Of a stretch of 64,000 bases of DNA, positions 14,677-22,812 are shown in pieces. This DNA is from JABGQS01 sp963666505 (GTDB lineage Bacteria; Bacillota; Clostridia; Christensenellales; SZUA-584). The first letter of the stretch is position 1, and the number at the start of each line of letters is the position of its first letter. The notes under the pieces were generated by a model. It saw only the letters and a list, made by a program, of their open reading frames with translations. It did no database searches and had not been told where the DNA came from. Position numbers and translations under genes: made by a program. Location of the stretch: NCBI GenBank assembly GCA_963666505.2, contig CAXXXL010000003.1, forward strand, positions 1 through 64,000, read 5' to 3'.

Positions 14677-16572
14677 CTAACCTAATTGATCAGGTGTAAC
14701 AATAGACCCTTTAGCTGCTCTGAGTTCTTCTAAGCGAGCTTTTTTGGTAGCTTGTGTTTCAAAGTAAATGTCTGGGACATTTGCTTCTTTTTTGTAAGCT
14801 TCAACTTGCATATCAATTCTATCAATAAGTTTATCTACATAAAGTGAGAATTGCTTATCATATGTCTCTTTAGAATATCCTTTATCCGGCATCAATTCAT
14901 CAAAAATGCCTTTGATTTCTTCAAATGTCGGGATAATTCCTAGAGCTGTTTTGATTCCTGTGACTTCACCTTTTGCCAAACGCGCAAGCCATGTTAACCA
15001 TGAGCGTACATCACGTTTTTCACCAATGAGCTTATTTGAATCTCCACCACGAGCTGCTTCTGTAAGGAAGTAATTCAAAGATGCTAAAACAGGCTTTTTT
15101 GTGAGCTTTGGATTTGTAAAGAATTTAAATTGACCATCCATATAATCACCCAATGCACCTAAGAAAAAAGGAGCATTTGCCCAAGGAGATCTTTTGATGT
15201 CGCCTTTAGCGCCAACTTCAGTTGCTGTTGTTTGAGATGCAATATCAGCACCGAATGTTACACCTTCTTCAGGAGTCAAACCAGCCACAACAGGAGGCAT
15301 TGTTTCAGGATCACGTCCACTGTATGTAAATACGAGTGTATCAACACCATTTGGATCATCTGCTGCTGCTTCATTATAGTTGCTCAATTGATTAGAGCGA
15401 ATTGTACATCTGGAATTCGGATGTGAAATAGGAATAACCTTTCCATCAGCATCTGTCTTTCCTTCCCACCATTCGCCTTGGAAGTTTGTTCCACTCTTTG
15501 GTGTTTCTTCACCAGAGCCTTCCCAATAAGGAACACCGTCAGAAACACAAACATTTGACCAAATGACTTCTGAACCAGGATTTCTCATTCTTTCATAGAG
15601 AACTGGATCACCTTCTTCGTTAACGTCTCTAACGATACCAAAGATTCCGATCTCAGGATTGATCGAGCGGATTGATCCATCATCTGCAATCCAGATTTGA
15701 GCAAGATCATCACCTATGAAAGTATCACCAGCCATAGCTGTTGTTGTTTTACCACAGCCTGATGGTGCAGCGCCATCGATCCACACGATAGAACCATCTT
15801 TCATCTTAATACCAGTGATGAACATGTGTTCTGACATGTAATCACCTCTGTGATTATAGATCGCATCATCATTTGCCAATCTGTGATGACCTTTTTTTAT
15901 TAAAGCACAGTTGCCTAAGTAGGATACGTTCCATGCCCAAGTTTCAATATTTTTTCTGTCTGTTAAAACATAAGCATTAGGCGTGTCTAATGTGCCTTTG
16001 CTATGTGTATTTGTAAAGAAAAGACCCATTATTTCAACTTGCTTTTCAAAGCCTTCCGGAGAACATTTATAAAGATTGTTTTGCTGATGTCCAAGATACC
16101 ATGTATCTGAAATCGTTAAAGATGGATAAGCTGTTGGTGCACCAACAGGTCCACGGATATAGAAAGCAACAAGCATTGTTTTTCCATCCATAATGTTTTT
16201 CATGTTGGTCCCTATAAGCTCATCAGCATCAGCTCTTAGCATAGCTTTTGCAAGGGAAGATGTGAACATACCTTCATCTTCAATCGCGTATGTTTGCTTT
16301 ACAATGCGGCCTTGCTCTGTTGGTGGGTCAAAATGAATCGTATGGCCTTCCATTGCCAAAGGTGATTCTTCGCCTGTCTCTAAACACATCTTTTTGATAT
16401 ATTCGTAATCTTCTTCACTTCCTGAGTGAATGAAGACATCTTTAGGATTACAAAGCTCGATTCTGCTTGCAATCTTGTTTAAGATATCAATATTGCTGAT
16501 CAGTTTGATTTTTTTTTGGTTTTTTTCATCACATTTGGATAGGATGAGTTCAAGCGCTTTGTTTTCTGACAT
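14677..16572 (-). CDS. pckG: Phosphoenolpyruvate carboxykinase (GTP-type)
   Basis: This 631-residue enzyme interconverts oxaloacetate and phosphoenolpyruvate using GTP/GDP. It shows the kinase-1a P-loop APSGCGKTTTAMAG, a metal-site FIGDDLAQIWI, RNPGSEVIWSNV and the NSRCTIRSNQLSNYN region. The length fits GTP-type enzymes (about 600-630); ATP-type enzymes are shorter with GxSGTGKTTLS. The start at 16572 follows AGGAG; the frame stays open further upstream but runs into the remnant of another gene. Codon use leans to A/T-ending codons more than the flanking housekeeping genes do, so acquisition by transfer is possible. Confidence 0.85.
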   Translation of the reverse strand: MSENKALELILSKCDEKNQKKIKLISNIDILNKIASRIELCNPKDVFIHSGSEEDYEYIKKMCLETGEESPLAMEGHTIHFDPPTEQGRIVKQTYAIEDEGMFTSSLAKAMLRADADELIGTNMKNIMDGKTMLVAFYIRGPVGAPTAYPSLTISDTWYLGHQQNNLYKCSPEGFEKQVEIMGLFFTNTHSKGTLDTPNAYVLTDRKNIETWAWNVSYLGNCALIKKGHHRLANDDAIYNHRGDYMSEHMFITGIKMKDGSIVWIDGAAPSGCGKTTTAMAGDTFIGDDLAQIWIADDGSIRSINPEIGIFGIVRDVNEEGDPVLYERMRNPGSEVIWSNVCVSDGVPYWEGSGEETPKSGTNFQGEWWEGKTDADGKVIPISHPNSRCTIRSNQLSNYNEAAADDPNGVDTLVFTYSGRDPETMPPVVAGLTPEEGVTFGADIASQTTATEVGAKGDIKRSPWANAPFFLGALGDYMDGQFKFFTNPKLTKKPVLASLNYFLTEAARGGDSNKLIGEKRDVRSWLTWLARLAKGEVTGIKTALGIIPTFEEIKGIFDELMPDKGYSKETYDKQFSLYVDKLIDRIDMQVEAYKKEANVPDIYFETQATKKARLEELRAAKGSIVTPDQLG

Positions 16573-16612
16573 TTTAATTCTCCTTTTTTTTTCACATTTT
16601 TTATAATAGTTT

Positions 16613-16977
16613 TTAATACATATTCTTATAACGTGTGGCATAGATTGCATCACGTATCTTAATCGCATATTCTTCTGCTTCTACGCCCGGTTCGCCAAGG
16701 ATTCTTCTTGCCGCTGCGCAGCGTCCTTTTAACGGCACCACCGTTTAGCAGCAGTACTTTAGAGTTTTTTGCAAGACCTATTTTCTCCGGCTAAATACCG
16801 GAATGTCGGTTACAACAGTTCCCGGAGACGACGCTGCCAGCTTATACGCCCCTTACAGTGTCTGAACCGGATACACGTTGTTGTCCATAAACGCCGTTTC
16901 AACCGTTGTTTTTATAGACGAAAAAAACGGGCTGTCTTTTCTGATTTCACTCCAAGCAAATCTTTCTTTTGTTGACA
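16613..16977 (-). pseudogene. Decayed gene fragment upstream of PEPCK
   Basis: A strong ribosome site (AAGGAGGAGG) and ATG at 16977 begin MSTKERFAWSEIRKDSPFF, which reads well until a TAA after VYPVQTL. The same frame continues GAYKLAASSPGTVVTDIPVF, then shifts to IGLAKNSKVLLLNGG and shifts again to AARRILGEPGVEAEEYAIKI, ending at TAA 16613. At least one nonsense change and two frameshifts occur within 365 bases. The fragment is only about 120 residues and its reading continues to within 41 bases of the PEPCK start. I do not recognise the family with certainty. Confidence 0.65.
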
Positions 16978-17122
16978 TTTCCTCCTCCTTAAAACATTTA
17001 TAATTATTTTACTATCTTATAAATTAAATGAAAGAGATTAAATTACGACTTGCAATATAAGCAAATCGCAATCTCCCCCATTTTAGACTATTCTACATTT
17101 ACTCCTATATTCCTTTTTTAAT

Positions 17123-17992
17123 TCAAATGTTTTTTTTAATATTCTTAATTTCTTCACAAATGCGCTTAAAATCGTTTTTAGAAAGTGTTTCAGCTCTGGC
17201 GTTCCCGTCTATGTCTGCACTTTTAACCACTTGCACCGCATGTTCTATACTTAACCCGAAACTCTGCCGCAAGTTGCTCCTAACTGTTTTTCTTCGCATT
17301 GCAAACAGTCCTTTAACTACCTGCAGGTAATCTTTTGCTTCTTCGCTGTAACTGCGTTTTACATCCAGTGATAGAACGGCGGAGCTTACATCCGGTTTTG
17401 GATAAAAACAGCCTGGAGACACACTGAAAAGCATTTTTGCGTCTGCAAAATAGGCAACAGCAGCGCTAATAGCTCCATATTCGCTGTCTCCCGGCGCTGC
17501 ACATATCCTCTGCGCAACTTCCTTTTGTATCATCACTGTTATGCGTTTTATATCGAGCCCAGACTCCAACAGCTTCATTATGCACGGAGAGGTGATGTAA
17601 TACGGCAGGTTTGCCGCCGCATATATATGCATTCCTTCTGCAAGCCCGCCGATATCTTTCTCGATGTCGGCTTTAAGAAAATCCTGATGGAAAAGTGTGA
17701 ACTCATCTCTGCCTGCAAAAGTGTCACCAAGAGCCCTTACAAGCCCCGCATCGATCTCGTACGCAGCCACTTTTCCCGCTCTGTCCAGCAGCCTCTGCGT
17801 CAGTGCGCCAAGACCGGGGCCAATCTCCAGCGCAAGAATCTTTTTTCTTTCCTGCATTTTGGGCATCGCAGAGTCCGCAATCTTGTCGGCAATGTTTCCG
17901 TCTATAAGAAAATTCTGCCCGAATTTCTTAAGCGGAGCAATGCCGTATCGCTTCATCATTTCGTTTACTGTTTTAGGTGATGTTATATTCAT
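17123..17992 (-). CDS. rsmA: 16S rRNA dimethyladenosine transferase
   Basis: The 289-residue enzyme dimethylates the two adjacent adenines in helix 45 of 16S rRNA during 30S maturation. It has KKFGQNFLIDGNIADKI at the N-terminus, SAM motif I LEIGPGLGALTQRLL, and the catalytic motif ANLPYYITSP. The C-terminal domain includes FAMRRKTVRSNLRQ. The length is normal (about 270-290). It stands alone here. Confidence 0.96.
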   Translation of the reverse strand: MNITSPKTVNEMMKRYGIAPLKKFGQNFLIDGNIADKIADSAMPKMQERKKILALEIGPGLGALTQRLLDRAGKVAAYEIDAGLVRALGDTFAGRDEFTLFHQDFLKADIEKDIGGLAEGMHIYAAANLPYYITSPCIMKLLESGLDIKRITVMIQKEVAQRICAAPGDSEYGAISAAVAYFADAKMLFSVSPGCFYPKPDVSSAVLSLDVKRSYSEEAKDYLQVVKGLFAMRRKTVRSNLRQSFGLSIEHAVQVVKSADIDGNARAETLSKNDFKRICEEIKNIKKNI

Positions 17993-18021
17993 ATCCCCAT
18001 AATATCATAAATCTTGCCGTT

Positions 18022-18052
18022 AAAAAAGACGCCGGGGCTCACCCCTGACGTC
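18022..18052 (-). terminator. Terminator between the small membrane protein gene and rsmA
   Basis: Minus-strand GACGTCAGGGG/CCCCGGCGTC with a TGAG loop, followed by T6. Confidence 0.85.
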
Positions 18053-18069
18053 TTCCTGAATAACACTCG

Positions 18070-18267
18070 TTACTTATTGAACCATATGAAGGCCAGGCCT
18101 ATAAGTATAAGCCCAAGCGCCAGGCTGAATATCCTTGTCGCTTTGACCCCGAACACGTCCTCAGCGTGCTTTCCTTTCTTAGTGTTCCTTCTTATTCTCA
18201 GCAGCGCTTCAAATATCACAAGATAAACGCCGACTCCGATAAATACCCAAAAAGTTATAGGCTGCAT
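18070..18267 (-). CDS. Small two-helix membrane protein
   Basis: A 65-residue protein with two transmembrane helices (ITFWVFIGVGVYLVIFEALL and IFSLALGLILIGLAFIWF) joined by a basic loop (RIRRNTKKGKHAED). A GAGGAG ribosome site precedes the ATG and a terminator follows the stop. No family recognised. Confidence 0.65.
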   Translation of the reverse strand: MQPITFWVFIGVGVYLVIFEALLRIRRNTKKGKHAEDVFGVKATRIFSLALGLILIGLAFIWFNK

Positions 18268-18425
18268 CTTATCTCCTCTTTCGTTTTAGTATTATCATTA
18301 TACATAACCAGTCAATAATTATCCAGAGACAGGCGTTCACCTGTTTCTCTTTCGCAAATAAGCTTTGTACTAATTCTCAGCTTTTCGTCTGCACTGTTAA
18401 CTGCAGCAAGTATATACTATCACCT

Positions 18426-19748
18426 TTACGGTTCCAATATCTCAAGCAGATTCCCCGCAACGTCCAGTATACGCTCGCATGAATCCTCTTCAAACTGCGA
18501 ACCTGCGCCGATTCGTGTCTCATAGCCGCCTTCAAGGAAAGCCTTCCTATCGGGTATATAGCCGCTGTTACCGAGCGTTAAGCCCATCACACCCGTCAGT
18601 TCATACGGCGAAGCTGCCTTTATCTGTCTGCCTATGCTGGAGAAAACTTCGCCCGGTACTGTCACGAAAGCAACCTCTCCAAGCTTGACTGCCGCCATCC
18701 TGAATATATACTTGTCTCCCTGCTGCGGTACCATTCCTATTATCTCTTTAGCATAGAACTCACTCGGTATGCCATGCAGCAGCTCTGGTATCTGTCCTCC
18801 GCACGCTTCCCACTTCTCCTTTGCCCAGGTGAGCCAAACTTCGGGTATCGTTCTTTTATAAAGAGCTACGGCACCGTTTACCACGGTAAGTACGTCTTTC
18901 ATCTTTGCCGACTCCGCAAGCGCTTTTTCTACGAACCCCGCAAGCGCATATCCATATCTCTCTGCTTCCGGAAAAGCGTCAAGATTGAAATTCCTGTAGT
19001 CCAGGTGGTTAACGTCGCCCTGAGTACCATTGACGAAATACACCACCGGCTTTTCCTCGAATGTCTTCCAGAGCGCTTCCCGCAGGTAATTCACCCAGTC
19101 GGCAGACCACAGCCAGTCACGCCCCACGCATATAGCCGGGTGAAGCGCGAAGTTCACTATAAGCGACTGCCATGTTCCGTCTTTTCTTTTAAAGCCGACG
19201 ATAGTCATCTGTTTGTCCGGCTCTCCCGTCGTGCATACGACTTCGCTCGGATCAACTTTGTTCCAGTTCATTATGACTTTGCCGTCTGCCATTCTCAGCC
19301 TTCTGCAGAAGCTGTAGCCTTCAACTTCTATACTTGCGCTCCAAAGACTGACTTCCTCCAAGAGATCCGGAAGCTTTTTTATCTCATTTTCGATTTTTTC
19401 TTCAACGTCGGCAATGTATGCTTCAACCTTTTTACACTCCTGCTCATCGTTCGCAAAATCTATTATAGTCGGCCCTGAATGGGTATGAGTCGCCGAAACA
19501 ATAACATTGCCGGCAGGAATACCAAGCGCCTTCGACGTGCGGCTGCATATCGATCCAGCCTGTGCCGATTCAATTCCTGCCCAGTCCATAACAAGGAACA
19601 GAAGTGTAGTATCCTCATGCTCACACATAACAGCGTTGCAGTAAAGCGGGTCGTGTACGCCTCTGCACTTGTTGTCCGCACGGATATTTCCGCATATCCC
19701 CAGACCCAGCGGCGGGGTGATGTCTATCATTATTGAAGCTGATCTCAT
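18426..19748 (-). CDS. Neutral/alkaline ceramidase-like hydrolase (copy 2)
   Basis: This 440-residue protein matches the N-terminal domain of neutral/alkaline non-lysosomal ceramidases: DITPPLG and GVHDPLYCNAVM near the start, SATHTHSGPT with zinc-binding His, FALHPAICV, and NGTQGDVNHLDY. Known members cleave the amide of ceramides, but many bacterial homologues have unknown substrates. There is no signal peptide, so it should be cytoplasmic, and the C-terminal Ig-like domain of animal ceramidases is absent. It lies 29 bases after its paralogue, with GGAGG before the ATG. Confidence 0.8.
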   Translation of the reverse strand: MRSASIMIDITPPLGLGICGNIRADNKCRGVHDPLYCNAVMCEHEDTTLLFLVMDWAGIESAQAGSICSRTSKALGIPAGNVIVSATHTHSGPTIIDFANDEQECKKVEAYIADVEEKIENEIKKLPDLLEEVSLWSASIEVEGYSFCRRLRMADGKVIMNWNKVDPSEVVCTTGEPDKQMTIVGFKRKDGTWQSLIVNFALHPAICVGRDWLWSADWVNYLREALWKTFEEKPVVYFVNGTQGDVNHLDYRNFNLDAFPEAERYGYALAGFVEKALAESAKMKDVLTVVNGAVALYKRTIPEVWLTWAKEKWEACGGQIPELLHGIPSEFYAKEIIGMVPQQGDKYIFRMAAVKLGEVAFVTVPGEVFSSIGRQIKAASPYELTGVMGLTLGNSGYIPDRKAFLEGGYETRIGAGSQFEEDSCERILDVAGNLLEILEP

Positions 19749-19777
19749 CTCTTACCTCCTGTAATAAAACGTAGATT

Positions 19778-21094
19778 TTATAGAAGCTCAAGCAGATTGC
19801 CTGCTACCGCTTCTATTCTATCACAGGAGTCCTGTTCATATCTAGACCCTCTTCCTGTCCTCTGCTCATATCCGCCCTCAAGGAACGCTTTTTTATCCGG
19901 TATATAGCCGCAGTATCCCTGAGAGAGACCCAGCATAAACGTGGTCTCAAACGGAGACTTCTCTTTAATGTTGAGCCCGATCTGGCTGAATATCTCTCCC
20001 GGCAGCGTAACTGCTGCAATGTCTCCAATAAGCACGGCCATTATAGGATAGATGTCCTTAATGCCCGCAAATTTCTCCATATTGATTATTGCATGTGCAT
20101 AATACTCACTCGGTATGCCGTGCAGAAGCTGAGGTATCTGACCTCCGCAAGCTTCCCATTTTGCCTTGGCCCAGTCAAGCCACTCTTTCGGTATCTTTCT
20201 TCGGAACATTGCCACATCGCCTGATGCAATTTCCAGCCTGTCGCTCATTTTTTTCGCTTTTCCAAGTATATCAAGCGCAAATCCGGCAAGAGCATTGCCG
20301 TATCTCTCCGCCTCTGGAAAGGCATCAAGGTTATAGTTTTTATAATCAAGATGGTTTACATCGCCCTCAGCACCATTTGTGAAGTGCACTATAGGCTTTT
20401 CATCGAATGATTCCGATATCTTTTTACGCAGATAATATACATAATCCGCAGACCACAGCCAGTCACGTCCCACGCAAATAGCGGCATGCAGCGTGAAGTT
20501 GACCATTATAGTCTGCCATGTCCCGTCCGTCCTTTTCAGACCTATCACGCTCATCTGCTTGTCCGGGTCACCCGTGCCGCATACAACGTCGGTCGGGTCA
20601 ACTTCTATCCAGTTCATAACGACCTTGCCGTCAGCCATCCTCAGCCTTCTGCAGAAGTTGTAACCGTCAACATCATCAGAAGCGCCCCACAAGCTCACTT
20701 CCTCCAAAGCTTCGGGCAGCTTACTCACAGCTTCTACTATATCGTCAAGCGCTTTTTGCATATATGCTTCTTCTGCATCATTTCTATAATCGAACCCTGA
20801 TCTGGTTATTATCTTCGGCCCTGAATGAGTGTGCGTTGCAGATACAATAACGTTCCTATCTGAAATGCCTGCTGCTTCTCCCGCACGCTTCCTGAGTATC
20901 GTAGCTTCTTCTTCGTCCACACCCACCCAGTCGTTTACCAGAAACAGCACGCTTGTGTCTTCGTGCTGCATCAGCACCGCATTGCACATCAGCGGGTCGT
21001 GCATTCCTCTTGCAATGTCGTCGTCTCTCACGTTTCCGCATATGGATATTCCCGTCGGCGGTGTGATATCGATCATCGTTGAAGCTGCTCTCAT
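19778..21094 (-). CDS. Neutral/alkaline ceramidase-like hydrolase (copy 1)
   Basis: A 438-residue paralogue of the next gene, with the same landmarks: DITPPTGISICGN, SATHTHSGPKI, FTLHAAICVGRDWLWS, NGAEGDVNHLDYKNY and GYIPDKKAFLEGGYE. The two copies are similar throughout, pointing to tandem duplication followed by divergence (for instance FALHPAICV against FTLHAAICV near a presumed zinc ligand). AGGAGG precedes the ATG. A long AT-rich gap upstream probably contains the promoter; ATATAAT at about 21290 is a possible -10. Confidence 0.8.
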   Translation of the reverse strand: MRAASTMIDITPPTGISICGNVRDDDIARGMHDPLMCNAVLMQHEDTSVLFLVNDWVGVDEEEATILRKRAGEAAGISDRNVIVSATHTHSGPKIITRSGFDYRNDAEEAYMQKALDDIVEAVSKLPEALEEVSLWGASDDVDGYNFCRRLRMADGKVVMNWIEVDPTDVVCGTGDPDKQMSVIGLKRTDGTWQTIMVNFTLHAAICVGRDWLWSADYVYYLRKKISESFDEKPIVHFTNGAEGDVNHLDYKNYNLDAFPEAERYGNALAGFALDILGKAKKMSDRLEIASGDVAMFRRKIPKEWLDWAKAKWEACGGQIPQLLHGIPSEYYAHAIINMEKFAGIKDIYPIMAVLIGDIAAVTLPGEIFSQIGLNIKEKSPFETTFMLGLSQGYCGYIPDKKAFLEGGYEQRTGRGSRYEQDSCDRIEAVAGNLLELL

Positions 21095-21483
21095 AATCTT
21101 CCTCCTGTTTGTTTTGTGGTTTGCTTTTCTTCCATCAAGATTTCTCGTTTATATAGCCATGCTAAATTGTTACTCTAGTTTATATCTGACCTGCAGATGT
21201 TTTTCTTTATTAGAAGTACTTTTTTATATCTATTTTTCTCTCACCAGTTTGCAAATAACAAACGCAACAATACTTTGTGGTATTTTTCTATTATATAGCA
21301 AGCACATTTTATCATAATGGTATATCTAAAGCAATACTTAAGGCTGTAAAATATGATTAAATTCATTCCTATCCTTGTTTATATATACATATCCCGACAA
21401 GAATTAGCTATTTATAAATAAAATGAACATTTGTAGCAATAATTACATTTGGTACTTTTTTATTACTTATTTGTTACAAATGT
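21095..21483. other. AT-rich intergenic region without recognised genes
   Basis: About 390 bases of A/T-rich sequence. It probably holds the promoter of the ceramidase pair on the minus strand (a TATAAT near 21290). No coding frame with a ribosome site was found. Confidence 0.5.
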
Positions 21484-21512
21484 TTGACAAACCGTAAAAA
21501 GTGTTGTATACT
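21484..21512 (+). promoter_or_regulatory. Near-consensus sigma-A promoter with no gene behind it
   Basis: TTGACA (21484-21489) and TATACT (21507-21512) are exactly 17 bases apart on the plus strand. Only a short transcript ending in a large hairpin lies downstream. Confidence 0.75.
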
Positions 21513-21518
21513 CTACTC

Positions 21519-21608
21519 ATGGTTCACAAGGAACCCATTAAAAACGCCACCACTACCAATAATATATTAAGCAAAGTGCCTCCGGAGGAAACTCCGGAGG
21601 CACTTTGC
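21519..21608 (+). ncRNA. Candidate small RNA ending in a 17-bp hairpin
   Basis: Transcription from the preceding promoter would start near 21519. The predicted RNA of about 90 bases begins with a small GGTTC/GAACC hairpin, has a single-stranded A/C-rich centre, and ends with a perfect 17-bp stem GCAAAGTGCCTCCGGAG and its complement, capped by a GAAA tetraloop. The 3' side is AT-rich but lacks a T run. No ribosome site is present. A short frame beginning at the start ATG overlaps the hairpin but looks accidental. The genes on both sides point leftward, so it stands alone. Confidence 0.5.
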
Positions 21609-21705
21609 AATTCAAGTATTTTAATCATATTTTATATCTTGATTTTTATTGTAAATAAGCTGCTAATATAGTTTTGATTCAATTCATCAAATATTAATTT
21701 TTAAA

Positions 21706-22248
21706 TTAAAAATACCTTTTCAGCAGTCCGGCAAAAGATTTCCCGTGTCGTGCTTCATCTCTGGCCATCTCATGTACGGTATCGTGTATTGCATCAAGAT
21801 TCTGCTGTTTTGCAAGCTTAGCAAGTTCTACCTTGCCGGATGTTGCGCCATACTCAGCTTCGACCCTTGCTTCAAGGTTAGCTTTGGTATCAGCCGCTAC
21901 GACCTCTCCCAATAGCTCTGCAAACCTTGATGCGTGGTCCGCTTCTTCGTATGCTATCCTCTTATAAGCTTCAGCAACCTCTGGGTAACCTTCTCTGTCT
22001 GCCTGACGGCTCATGGCAAGGTACATCCCCACTTCCATACATTCTCCGTTAAAGTTGTTTTTTAGACCTTCGATGATCTCCGGGTCAACACCCTCTGCAA
22101 TGCCTATCACATGCTCTGCAGCCCATACCTTTTCTTCGCCATCCATCTGCTTAAACTTGATAGACGGTGCGCCGCACTGGGGGCATTTGTCCGGAGCCGA
22201 GTCTCCCTCAAACACATATCCACAAACCGAACAACTAAATTTCTTCAT
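21706..22248 (-). CDS. Rubrerythrin with N-terminal rubredoxin domain (reverse rubrerythrin type)
   Basis: The 180-residue protein starts with a rubredoxin-like iron site (CSVCGYVFEG, CPQCGAP) and continues with a ferritin-like four-helix bundle carrying diiron ligands (ECMEVGMY, YEEADHASRF, EMARDEARHG). The domain order is the reverse of classical rubrerythrin. It reduces hydrogen peroxide to water in anaerobes. It follows perR by 42 bases and is probably in the same PerR-controlled operon. Confidence 0.93.
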   Translation of the reverse strand: MKKFSCSVCGYVFEGDSAPDKCPQCGAPSIKFKQMDGEEKVWAAEHVIGIAEGVDPEIIEGLKNNFNGECMEVGMYLAMSRQADREGYPEVAEAYKRIAYEEADHASRFAELLGEVVAADTKANLEARVEAEYGATSGKVELAKLAKQQNLDAIHDTVHEMARDEARHGKSFAGLLKRYF

Positions 22249-22290
22249 TACATCTACCTCTTTTCTTTGAGTTTAGTTTTTTTAAAATGT

Positions 22291-22686
22291 TTAGTTACAC
22301 TTATTCTTTTTTTCGCAGTGTTTACATTTACCGTAGCATATCAGCGAATATGTTTGCACATCCGCATCCATTTCTGAAATAAGTATGGACAGCCTTTCAG
22401 AAGCAAGTTCATCGTGAACATCGCTTACGCAGCCGCAATCGGTACAGTAATGGTGGATATGCGGTTCTGTCGTCGCATCATACCTGTCCTCGGCCTCCCC
22501 GCAGGATATCTTTTGGATCTGTCCCTGCGAAACGAGTACGTTTAAATTCCTGTAAATTGTGCCGAGACTGATGTTTGGTATATACTGCCTGACATTGTCA
22601 TATACCCAGCTTGCCGTTGGGTGCGTGTCCGTTGACTGCAGCACTTCTAATATCATATTTCTTTGTGCTGTTCTTCTGTATTCCAT
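22291..22686 (-). CDS. perR: Fur-family peroxide regulator, PerR-like
   Basis: This 131-residue protein has the Fur winged helix (RNMILEVLQSTDTHPTASWVYDNVRQYIPNISLGTIYRNLNVL is one continuous segment, cited here by landmarks TDTHPTA and SLGTIYRNL), a metal-sensor region HIHHYCTDCGCVSDV, and a second CxxC in the tail (CYGKCKHCEKK), forming the structural zinc site. It lies directly before rubrerythrin and has a palindrome in its own promoter, both typical of PerR. Confidence 0.88.
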   Translation of the reverse strand: MEYRRTAQRNMILEVLQSTDTHPTASWVYDNVRQYIPNISLGTIYRNLNVLVSQGQIQKISCGEAEDRYDATTEPHIHHYCTDCGCVSDVHDELASERLSILISEMDADVQTYSLICYGKCKHCEKKNKCN

Positions 22687-22707
22687 ACTTAGCTCCTATC
22701 AGTAATG

Positions 22708-22750
22708 ATAACTGTTATTGATAGTATAGCATATATCCAGGGATTGTCAA
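22708..22750 (-). promoter_or_regulatory. perR promoter with PerR-box-like palindrome
   Basis: TTGACA (22745-22750) and TATACT (22723-22728) on the minus strand, 16 bases apart. Immediately downstream lies ATAAC-A-GTTAT (22708-22718), an 11-base palindrome with partial further symmetry resembling a Fur/Per box. This suggests autoregulation. Confidence 0.7.
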
Positions 22751-22773
22751 GGCTTTAATTCATTTTTCTGCAT

Positions 22774-22800
22774 AAAAAGAAGCTGCCATATGGCAGCCTC
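22774..22800 (-). terminator. ftsH terminator
   Basis: The palindrome GCTGCCATATGGCAGC extended by AGAG/CTTCT and followed by T5 on the minus strand. Confidence 0.75.
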
Positions 22801-22812
22801 TTTCATTTGTCG

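Noticed and set aside
21519..21662. Short frame beginning MVHKEPIKN with a hydrophobic C-terminus
   Set aside because: It begins at the predicted transcript start without a ribosome site and runs through the perfect hairpin.
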